From NCBI GenBank assembly GCA_039707465.1, contig CM077645.1, forward strand, positions 142,725,503-142,789,502: a stretch of DNA of 64,000 bases, given 5' to 3'. This DNA comes from Rhabdophis nuchalis (Eukaryota > Chordata > Lepidosauria > Squamata > Natricidae). A program made the position numbers and the translations under genes. Shown here in pieces: positions 54,727-64,000 of this stretch. The notes below the pieces were generated by a model. That model did not search any database. It saw nothing but the letters and a program-made list of their open reading frames with translations, and was not told the DNA's origin. Within the stretch, counting starts at the first letter, position 1; the number at the start of each line of letters is the position of its first letter.

Positions 54727-55180
54727 TATTAAATAAATTCTTATTGTTGTCACAGCAGAATGTCAACAAAGCCCATCGTCTCGTTCAATAAAATTATTTT
54801 TAGGGTGATGAATGCTTTGAAACAGTTCCTTGGATTTTTAAAGCTTCCGTGAAACCATACCATCAAAGCAGAGTCATGAACTCAAGAGATAACCTGCGTC
54901 CAAGCTCTTTTTGAAGTGGCAAAGCTAACGTTGGTATAGGCTTTATTCATTCTCTCACTTCTCAACATCTTTAGTGTGGCCAGTCACAAGCCTTGACTTT
55001 GTGTTCTTTTTACATTTCTATACTGATTTTATGAATGCAGTTCAGAATTCAATTCAACTGGGAACATGACCTTGAAGCTGACCAGTCTAGTACATGCTCT
55101 TAAATCAAATCTTTTCTGTAAAATTGAGATTAGATCATCTCTCAGCATAGAATGAATGGATGCTAAATAATGGCTCAGAT

Positions 55181-58100
55181 GTTTATTTATTTATTTTATT
55201 TTATTCATATTTGTATCCCGTCCTTCTCCACGGAGGACCCAGGGCGGCACACAAAAAATTTAAAAATATACAAAAGTACAAAATAAATACATAATTTAAA
55301 ATATATATTAAATTATCCCGATCCTATGCTAAAAATTGAATTATTAAAATACCCAATTAAAAACTTTCTAAGAGTCCCCGTGGGAGGTTAGGCTAGGCCG
55401 GCTTGTTGGAAAAAGTATGTCTTTAGACATTGGCGGAAGAGGCAGAGGTCGGTGATGGTGCGTAATTCAGGGGGTAGGTCGTTCCAAAGGGCAGGGCCTG
55501 CCACAGAGAAGGTTCTTCCCCTGGGTGTCGCCAGTCGGCATTGTCCGGCCGACGGCATCCTGAGAAGGCCCTCTCTGTGGGAGCGTATCGGTCTAAGGGA
55601 TGTATGGGGCAGGAGGCGGTCTCGCATATAACTAGGCCCCGAGCCATGGAGCGCTTTAAAGATGGTTATCAGAACCTTGAAGCGCACCCGAAAGGCCACA
55701 GGAAGCCAATGCAGCTCGCGCAGGATCGGTGTTATATGGGAGCATCTGGTGGCTCCCGTAATTACCCGCGCGGCTGCATTTTGGACTAGCTGTAGCTTTC
55801 GAGTGCACCTCAAGGGAAGCCCCATGTAGAGAGCATTACAGTAGTCGAGACGGGACATCACGAGAGCTTGAGTGACTGTGCGAAGGGCAGCCCAGTCCAG
55901 TAAGGGGCGCAATTGGCACATCAGGCATACCTGATGAAACGCCCCCCTGGCCACGGCCGCCACATGGTCCTCCAAGGACAGCCGGGAATCCAGGAGGACA
56001 CCCAAATTGCGCGTCCTCTCCATGGGGGCCAGTGTTTCGTCCCCAATGGCCAGAGTTGGAATAATCTGGCTGAACCGGGGTGCCGGAAACCACAGCCACT
56101 CAGTCTTGGCAGGGTTGAGTTTGAGTTTGTTACCACCCATCCAGATCCGTACGGCTTCCAGACACCGGGACAGCACTTCGGCGGCATCGTTGGGGTGGTT
56201 TGGGGTGGATATGTACAACTGAGTGTCATCAGCGTACAGGTGGTACTCCACCCCAAAACCATGGATGATCTCACCCAGCGGCTTCATATATGTGTTAAAC
56301 AGGAGGGGCGAGAGGACCGAACCCTGAGGAACCCCACATAAGGTCGACCTCTGCCCTCCCGTCAACACATATTGCGACCGACCAGAGAGGTAGGACGAGA
56401 ACCACCGCAAAACGGTGCCTCCCAGCCCCAACCCCCCCAGTCGGTGCAATAGGATACCATGATCGATGGTATCAAAAGCCACCGAAAGATCTAATAGGAC
56501 TAGGATAGAGGAATAGCCTCTATCCCGCGCCCTCCAGAGATCATCAACCAACGCGACCAATGCCGTCTCGGTGCTGTGCCTGGGTCGGAAGCCGGACTGG
56601 CGCGGGTCTAGATAATCAACTTCCTCCAGGTGTCATGGAAACTGTTGGGCTACCACACTCTCAACACCCTTCACCAAAAAGTGAAGGTTGGAGACCGGAC
56701 GATAGTTCTCCAACAATGCTGGGTCCAGGGATGGCTTCTTGAGGAGGGGCCTCACTACCGCCTCTTTCAAGATGGCAGGTAAGGACCCCTCACTCAAAGA
56801 TGCGTTGACAATGCCCTGGAGTCAGCCTCGTGTCGTCTCCCAGGATGCCAGTACAAGCCAGGAGGGACACGGGTCCAATAAACATGTGGTCGCCCTAAGT
56901 TTCCTTGACAAACTGTCCATATCCTCGGTGGTAACAAAATCAAACTCCTCCCAAGAAGGAACCTCAAGACTAGTCTCAGACAATCCCACAGGACCACTGT
57001 CGATGTAGGGTAGCTCATTCCGAATCCGAGTGATTTTCTCCTGCAGATAAATCCCAAATTCCTCTGCTCGCCCTTGCAGAGAGGCTTCCCGTGGCCTCTG
57101 GTGAAGGAGGGAGCGGGTCACCCCAAACAGGGCGGCAGGGCGGTTATCTGCGGATGCAATAAGGGTGGCACAATACTCACATTTGGCCACCCTTATTGCC
57201 ACTAAGTAAGCCCTAATATGGGTTCTCACTAGTGTTCGGTCGGCTTCAGAGTGAGAGGATCTCCATCTGCTCTCTAGGCGTCTCTTGTGACGCTTCATCC
57301 CCCGAAGCTCCTCAGTAAACCAGGGAGCCTGGGTGGTTCATCGCCGCAAGAGAGGCCGCAAGGGCGCGACTCGGTCCAAGGCCCCCGTGGCCACACTTAA
57401 CCATGCTGCCACTAGGTCCTCAGTCGAGTCGTGAGGCAGGGTCACAGGAATTGGCCCAAGCTCCCTCTGGAACCTTTCTGGGTCCATTAGAAGCCTGGGG
57501 CGGAACCATCTAGGAGTATCCGGTTCCGCCTCCCCACGGTGAGGTGAAGCGATTGGAAAGTCCAGCTGAAGGAGAGCGTGATCTGTCCATGACAAGGGAG
57601 TGATGGCTAAATCCCCTATTCCCAGATCACAACTCCACTGTCCCGAGACAAAGATCAAATCCAGCGTGTTTCCCCCCTCGTGAGTGGGGCCTAAAACTAC
57701 CTGGGTCAGGTCCATGGCCGTCATGGAGGCCATGAAATCCCGAGCTGCTCTAGAGGCTTCGCCCACCGACGGCAAGTTAAAGTTCCCCATGACTACCAGT
57801 CTGGGGGTCTCAACTGCCGCCTCGGCTATCACCTCTAGGAGCTCGGGCAGGGCTGTTGTTGCATAGCGAGGAGCCAGGTATACAACTAACATGCCCAACT
57901 GCCTCCCTAGGCCCCATCTCACGCAGAGAGATTCACACCCGGTTGTCTGAGGGACTGTGGTCTCTTTCGGCTGAAGACCTTCCTTAACCATAATCACCAC
58001 TCCCCCACCCCTCCCTAGGGCCCTAGGCTGATGGAAGGCGCGGTAACCTGGTGGGCACATTTCCACGAGGGGTAAACCCCCTTCGTGGCCCAACCAGGTT

Positions 58101-58880
58101 TCCGTTATACCCACCAGGTCCGGGTCCCCCTCTGACACAAGGTCATGGATGAGGGGGACTTTCTGAACCACGGACCTGGCGTTGCATAACATCAGCCTAG
58201 GGCACCGGGTCTGTGATTCCTGCCCACCTAGTCTGCGATGGGAGGACGGAGAGTTGGAGCACGTGACCACCTGTGTCCAGCGGCCACGGTCTCCCAACCG
58301 ATGATGCCTGTTCCGCCTTCCACCACCCCTGCCTCTCCCTAAGACCAGATCGATAGAAAACGCCTCCGTGGAAACAACCCCCCCTTCCCCTTCCTCCGTT
58401 ACCCCTCTTCCGCCGGCCGGCCCAATCGTTTGCCATTCCCTCCCAGGACTATCCCCCCCCCCTGGAACCCCCTAAAATCCGAATTAAAAATTTATATAAA
58501 AACCCCCTTAATTTGCGCTTCACCCACCTCTCAGGAGCAATAAGTCCATCCTCGAGGTGGGCCCGTGTTAGACAGGGGGCCAGGCCTGCGAGAGGGGAGA
58601 CTCCCGCAGGCAAAGGAGATCACACCTAGAGTACACCGCTAAAAACTTTGAGGTCATCCAAACCAGGGGACATAATGCAAGTCCATAAACAGAGTCCAGG
58701 GTAAAATAAAGTGACAAATGGTTAAAATTGTGCAAATAAATAGTCCGAAAAGGCAGAGGAGTAAAACAATCAGACAGTCAGACTAAGATCTTTCGAATGG
58801 GGGGGGTCACAATTTAGTCTCATCACCACCCCATCCGTCTTCTTCGGCAACACAGGCCTCAGTCTGCACTTAGTGCCGCA
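55181..58880 (-). mobile_element. L2/CR1-group LINE, near full length
   Basis: 3' end at left (TTTATTTATTTATTTTATT, GTATCCCGTCCTTCTCC, CCCAGGGCGGC); 5' UTR with the conserved hairpin at 58585-58610 and further upstream sequence. One reading frame runs 58297-55388 but carries three TGA codons. The 5' boundary is approximate. Confidence 0.85.
55388..58297 (-). pseudogene. LINE endonuclease/RT ORF with three in-frame stops
   Basis: Open segments 58297-57338, 57298-56822 and 56560-55388 are all in the same frame, so no net frameshift separates them. TGA codons lie at 57340-57338, 56824-56822 and 56635-56633, where the intact copy has Arg, Trp and Arg. Motifs remain: MLCNARSVVQK, ITETWLGHEGG, GNFN in place of GDFN, WTDH in place of [42 protein letters not shown]. 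The GDFN to GNFN change removes an endonuclease catalytic residue. Confidence 0.85.
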
Positions 58881-59389
58881 CGATTAGATGGAACGCCGTG
58901 CGGCCTGATGTAAAATGCTGCCATGTGCTGCCATAGTTTACTTCCTCAAGTCCAGAGCACACACTTTCAGATCTTCCTGGGTCATCTTCGGCCACGATCC
59001 ACCAAACGACCCGGCTGCGTGGCTTCCACATCCATCCTCTCCATTCTCCCTCTTCTTCCATCTCCATATCCAACTCCTTCGCCACCTCCATCTCCTCCAC
59101 CTTTCCACCACTTTCCTTCTTTCCTTCTTTCCTCGTTCCTCATTCCATACTCCTCGCTCCACATCTCCACAACTCCTCTATCCATGTTCCTCTCATCCAA
59201 TCTTCTTCTAACATCCTCTCACCTTCTCAGCTCCTCCAGCACCAGCTCCATTCCACCAACAATCCATCCACAGGCAACAATCCATTTTCGCCACTCCAAA
59301 GCACACCAGCCGTTTCTGCCTCCAGCCTCAGGTCGAGTGGGATCAGATGAAAAATAACGCAGGTCGGGGTCGGGTTATTAGGCCGCGAG

Positions 59390-59760
59390 GCCCGGCGTAG
59401 GCCATGCGGCCTGATGTTAGTCCTCCCGACCCGACCCGACATGGCCCGACCAGTCTGTTCTTTCGCGTCCCGGCTTCGCGGCCTGCTTCCTACCTCCAGC
59501 TGCGCCAGGACGCTCCAGGCCGCACAAGGCCGATTCGGGCCTGCCCTGCCCTGCTCTTTGTTCTGCCGTCACTCACGGGGCTCGTTCTTCATTTCCGAGC
59601 GGCCCGGAGTGGCGGCAGGGATGTCCTCTTGCCGGGCCAGCCCTCGGAGATGACCGACAAGGGCTGGCAACGTCCTCCTGGGTACAAACGACCCCCAGTC
59701 TTCAAGCCGCGTTTCTCGGCGCGACTTCCATTTCGCTTCGTTTCACTTCTAAGGAGTGTT
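59390..59760. promoter_or_regulatory. CpG-rich block, candidate CpG island or repeat promoter
   Basis: Dense CpG (for example GGCCGCGAGGCCCGGCG, CCCGACCCGACCCGAC, TTCGCGTCCCGGCTTCGCGG) in an otherwise AT-rich region. The nearest known downstream gene in mammals is PDZD2 on the same strand, but no PDZD2 coding sequence is visible here. It could also belong to a repeat 5' UTR. Confidence 0.4.
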
Positions 59761-60005
59761 AAGGGTTGGAATCTTGTTTTTACTCAGCCAGCTTCTTTCA
59801 CTGTGGAATTGTATTTCACTGGGCTGACTTGCTTCTGCTAAATAGCTAAAAGAAGACTATTGCCAGTAAACAACAAACCTAAAATAGGTAGTTCTGCCAG
59901 TGACGAGAGTACCCCTTCTGTGATAGGACCAATTGCTAACTAGTTATGCGAACTCTCCTGTTAATCTATTACACCCAGTGAACACAGGCAGGAGACTCCA
60001 TGTGC

Positions 60006-60183
60006 CGTGGTGGTGCAGTGATTAGAATGCAGTATTTCAGGCTGCTGACTGCAAGCAGTTCGATTCTTACCAGCTCAAGGTTGACTCAGCCTTCCCATCC
60101 TTCCAAGGTTGGTAAATGAGAACCCAGATTGCTGGGGGCAATATGCTGACTTTGTAAACCACTTAGAGAGGGCTGTAAAGCTC
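60006..60183 (+). mobile_element. tRNA-derived SINE, family A, 3'-truncated
   Basis: GTGGTGGTGCAGTGATTAGA, CAAGGTTGACTCAGCC, GAACCCAGATTGCTGGGGG, AGAGGGCTGTAAAG; the usual ending is missing. Confidence 0.7.
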
Positions 60184-60558
60184 CCAAAAATGGTTCTTCT
60201 GAGTCCTAAGTAGAGGGGACTTAATTTAACGAACCCTGACCAGCTTAGTAGATCACTGAAGCCAGTGATAATGGTCCTTTGGGAATGTTTAAGCCTAACA
60301 ATTAGCTGATTCACCTTTTTAGAACTCCAGAAAATCCAGTGATCACAGGCAACAAAGCTTTGAAAACAACAAAGCCATGAAGACGAGTCAATAATTTTTT
60401 TTCAGGGTTATGAATAACAAGAATAACAAGATAAGAGCTTGCTTTTTTAATACTTTGAAAGATATTATTTTGTTACCTATTGCCTAAATCAATATTAATA
60501 ATCTAATATGTGGCATGATATGAAAGCTACTAGCTGCTGTCCTTCGTCCATGATTTCT

Positions 60559-61124
60559 TTCTTTCTTTCTTTTTTGTATATAAATTTTTATTTTCAACAT
60601 TAATAGCCAGTAAAAACATTTGATCATTTTCGGCTTTGTACAACATGTCATTCGGTCGTAGGTTTTGTGCATCGATCTTTAGAATTACAAACATAATTAT
60701 TAATTTCCCATCCAATGTATGTGTATAAAATTAAGACTTTTTCCTCCCTTCATATGACCTTATCTTCTACATAGTAACAACTAGTATTTATCAAAGTCTA
60801 TCTTTTCTATAATTATTCAATAGGTAAAAAGAAAAGTAAAAATTCTCCATAAATTCTTGTTTTATAGCATTATTCTCAATTATCTTTGAAAGATACATTA
60901 CTACTATAAAATACATACCCTTAATATTTTCTCTATATAAGACCAAGAATTTATCCAAATTTTCCATTATATATATATCATTAATGGTCTAGTTAATTTA
61001 CAAAATATCTTTCTAGAATAACATAATCTCAGTTTATTTCAATATCTGCTAATCCTAGCAATTAACTTCTATTTCTAAAAATTATTTAATATTATTATGT
61101 CCCCTGATTTCTTTTATCTCCTTT
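60559..61124 (-). mobile_element. L1-type 3' fragment with 13-bp target duplication
   Basis: T-rich start (TTCTTTCTTTCTTTTTTG), AT-rich body. Perfect duplication GTCCATGATTTCT at 60546-60558 and 61125-61137. No coding remains; assigned to L1 by tail and duplication. Confidence 0.65.
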
Positions 61125-61721
61125 GTCCATGATTTCTGATTTATTTCAGAAGCAATATTTTTTATTGAAATGAAATACTTGTAGCTATTCAGTTGATATT
61201 TAGCAGGACTAGAATGGAACAAAAGGTTATCACACATGCTTTTAAAAAAAAATCATATTCCATAAAGTATAAGGGTTGCAAGCATTTCATTGCTTACCCA
61301 TTATTAATTCATGGACAATTTTTTAAAGATCAAATCTTGAATTTCTAAACAGTCTGAATAATTGCTTTTGCATTACAAACTCAAGTTGAATCGTGACCTT
61401 TGATAAATTATTGGACTATGATGGTATGAAAGTGATGATGCGCGCTAGGACACGATCATAGAAATGATGCCGCTGAATCATTTATATCATTTGTGATATT
61501 TGATACAATAAGAATATTTTCCACAAGAATATCTGGAATGCTGAATTATTGATATATGTTATAATAACAGATTCTTAAAAGCATAACAGCATTTCTTTTT
61601 CCAGAGTTAAGGCAAAGCTAGTATGAATTATTTTTCTCATGTTTCCTTGCTGTCTTCAAATTATTCTATTTCCAATTGCTGCTGTAAAATTTACCCAAGG
61701 TCATCTGCATGGTTCTCCATG

Positions 61722-61986
61722 CAAACAGCCCTCAACTAATGGCCAATTATGACCACAGCTTCCATTGCTAAGCGATATGGTCATTAAGTGGATCAGCCTT
61801 GATTTACAACATTTTTGCCACAGCCATTAAGCAAACCACAGTGGCTAAGTGAATCAGGTGGGTATTAAACAGATTTTCCCATTGATTTTGCTTGTTGGAA
61901 GCCCCTGGCAACTGGCCATCACATAACTACAGGTCCTTGCAAGGGTCATAAATGCAGTACATACCCATTGTCAAGTGCCTGAATTC
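61722..61986. repeat. Half MITE of the 19908 family
   Basis: CAGCCCTCAACTAATGGCC, CATTGCTAAGCGATATGG, AAGTGAATCAGGTGGG, GTCAAGTGCCTGAATTC, cut off by the L1 at 61987. Confidence 0.55.
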
Positions 61987-62750
61987 TTTTTTTTTGTTCT
62001 TTTAAAATAATTTTTATTAATTTTCTATTAATTGTATTCCCTAGTGCTTAATAAACATCGTGCTGTCTGGGTATTTAATTTGCTTAACAGTACAAATGTC
62101 ATTCTTACTCTCCCCTCTTTTTTTCCAACCACTGGTAAAATAAATTGCAAGTTTGATAATATTCTGTATCTTCTTTCTGTTTGATTTTCAATGTAAGTCT
62201 GCCCATTTCTGCACAGTCTAATATCTTCTTAATTATCTCTTCATCTTGAGGTGTTTCTTCAACTTTCCAATATTATATGAAGATAATTCTCACTGCTGTC
62301 AAAACATGTAATACTAAATGCATACTTCTCTTATAAAATTTCTCTGATATCATCCCTAATAAAAACAGCTCTAGTTTAAAGTCTACCTGTTTCCCTATTA
62401 TCTTTTCTAGCCATCTATTATTTTTGGCCATTTTTTTTTTATTTTAGCACAAGTCTACCACCTATGATAAAATGTGCCCATCTTTTGATTACGTTTCCAA
62501 CATTTGCTAAACATATTTTTAAACATTTTAGCTAACCTCGCAGGTGGTAAATACCATCTATAAAACATTTTATGTTTTCTTTATAAGAAGTTGCCATTGC
62601 TAATCTATAGCTCCTTTCTCATAAATTTTGCCATTTCTCTAATTCTATGTTATAACCAAAGATTTTTTCCCCAATGTACCATTCTGTTTTTTATTTGTTC
62701 ATTCTCCATTTTTAAATTTAGCAAAAAGTCATATACCATGTCATGGTACT
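61987..62750 (-). mobile_element. L1 3' end with decayed ORF2 C-terminus
   Basis: Reverse strand reads NRMVHWGKNLWL, KMFYRWYLPPARLAKMFKN, CWKRNQKMGTFYHRW (altered Cys/His motif) and LDCAEMGRLTLKIKQKE, which is the L1 ORF2 tail, with several stops. T run at 61987-61996 marks the poly(A) tail. Confidence 0.75.
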
Positions 62751-63170
62751 TGAATCTTTAGTTCAAATTTAATCAAGCTGGTTTGTAAATGCCTGGTAAT
62801 TTCTGTGGAAGAGCAGCATAAAATAAGTCCTGCTTTCTGTGTTATGATTGAAAACAAGTGAAAAACAGGATTGGTGTACAGTCTTTCCTAAGGATAGCAT
62901 CTAATAGCTCATACCTGTTCACATGACAACCATATTTTTTTCTGTACAGTATCCTTCTGAGAAAAAATGATGCCCTTATACCACATTAGTCCCTTGGTAA
63001 TTGGTAACTTTAGTTGCTATACATGTAGCAGGCACTGCAGCTGGAGGCTGCTGTAATCAGTTACAGACTTAGAAATAAAGAAAAGATGATATAAGTTATC
63101 CCAGTTGTGTAATATTGAGAAAGAAAAAAACAATTGCTAAACACCTATTAGAGTTCCAATAATTATTAGG
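62751..63170. other. Intergenic sequence, nothing recognised
   Basis: Between L1 tail and the last LINE; no exon or repeat ends seen. Confidence 0.4.
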
Positions 63171-63204
63171 TTAGATGTATCGTGTGTGTATTTATATTTA
63201 TATT

Positions 63205-64000
63205 ATCCCCCCGGACCTAGACGACCATCGGGGGTTCCAAATGTATTCTAGGTGTGATCTCCTTTGCCTGCGGGAGTCTCCCCTCTCGCAGGCCTGGCCC
63301 CCTTATCTAACACGGGCCCACCTCGAGGATGGACTGATTGCTCCTGAGAGGTGGGCGAAGCGCAGACTAAGGGGTTTTTTATTTAAACATTTTATTCGAC
63401 TTTTAGGGGGTTCCAGGGGGGGAGAGAGAGTCAGGTGGGGGTATGCCAAAAAGGGCCGGCAGGAAGCGGAAGTAGAGTAACGGAGGAGGGGGGAGGGGGG
63501 TCGTTTCCACTGGGGTATTTTCCATCAATACAGTCTTGGGGAGGGGCAGGGGCGGTGGGAAGGGGGATGGACATCACCAGTTGGAGGACCGGGGCCGCTG
63601 GTTACGGGTGGTCACGCGCTCCAACTCCCCCTGTCCCCATCGCAGACTAGGTGGGCAAGAACCACAGATCCGGGGCCCTAGGCTGATGCTATGCAACGCC
63701 AGGTCCGTGGTACAAAAAGCCCCCCTCATCCATGACCTTGTGTCAGAGGGGGACCCGGACCTGGTAGGCATTACGGAAACCTGGTTGGGCCACGAGGGAG
63801 GACATCCCCTCGTAGAAATGTGCCCACCAGGATACCGAGCCTTTCATCAGCCTAGGGCCCTAGGGAGGGGTGGGGGGTGGCGATTATGGTTAGGGAAGGT
63901 CTTGAGCCAAAGGAGACCACGATCCCTCAGACGACCGGGCGCGACTCCCTCCTTGTGAAGTGGGGCCTAGGGAGTCAGTTGGGCGTGTTAGTTGTATACC
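63205..64000 (+). mobile_element. L2/CR1-group LINE, 5' part, cut by the window edge
   Basis: It carries the 5' hairpin (63267-63292), RESPLSQAWPPYLTRA-type sequence, and from about 63650 the endonuclease start: LMLCNARSVVQKAPLIHDL, ITETWLGHEGGHPL, EMCPPGYRAFHQPRALG. A frame change occurs near 63875 at a G run. Orientation is opposite to the copy at 55181-58880. Confidence 0.85.

Noticed and set aside
55388..56560. 390-aa minus-strand ORF as a gene of its own
   Set aside because: It is the C-terminal open part of a LINE frame interrupted by TGA codons; its first codon is TTG within the reverse transcriptase.
58870..59211. Opposing ORFs in the skewed segment left of the CpG block
   Set aside because: Compositional open frames on both strands in purine/pyrimidine-skewed DNA; no family recognised.
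59404..59841. First exon of PDZD2
   Set aside because: Position and strand would fit, but the 145-aa frame shows no PDZD2 N-terminal similarity that I can see.

Overview
The window looks like nuclear DNA from a squamate reptile (snake or lizard; I cannot place it more precisely). Two vertebrate genes can be read exon by exon, head to head. DROSHA runs on the minus strand (exons between 21260 and 178, continuing past the left edge). The orthologue of human C5orf22 (UPF0489 family) runs on the plus strand (nine coding exons, 23127-39809). They face each other across a short shared promoter at about 22.6-23.1 kb, the arrangement I recall for mammals. The repeats point to squamates: L1 tails, a very abundant L2/CR1-group LINE, a true CR1 tail, three tRNA-derived SINE families, hAT-type foldback MITEs, TA-flanked MITEs and a probable Helitron.

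Layout. 1-22.6 kb: the first five coding exons of DROSHA, about 491 residues covering the proline-rich and RS-rich N-terminus and the acidic start of the central domain, separated by repeat-filled introns. The largest insertion (3123-9734) is an L1-like element flanked by a perfect 16-bp target duplication. An L2/CR1-group LINE with an uninterrupted 1088-codon endonuclease/reverse-transcriptase ORF sits inside it. 22.6-23.1 kb: bidirectional promoter. 23.1-40.1 kb: C5orf22, complete from ATG to stop (486 codons by my splicing), with LINE, SINE, MITE and Helitron-free introns. 40.1-64 kb: intergenic, with no host exon that I recognise. It holds hAT elements, SINEs, a probable Helitron (53731-54726), a near full-length antisense LINE broken by three in-frame TGA codons (55181 to about 58880), a CpG-rich block (59390-59760), two L1 tails, and the 5' part of another LINE cut by the right edge.

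How the parts relate. DROSHA is the nuclear RNase III that cuts primary microRNA hairpins; C5orf22 has no established function that I can cite. Most of the remaining sequence is layered transposition, and several insertion orders are directly readable: LINE inside L1-like element, hAT inside SINE, LINE inside MITE. Two long, nearly perfect hairpins from one hAT-like MITE family lie inside DROSHA introns and so would be transcribed in the pre-mRNA of the enzyme that cuts hairpins.
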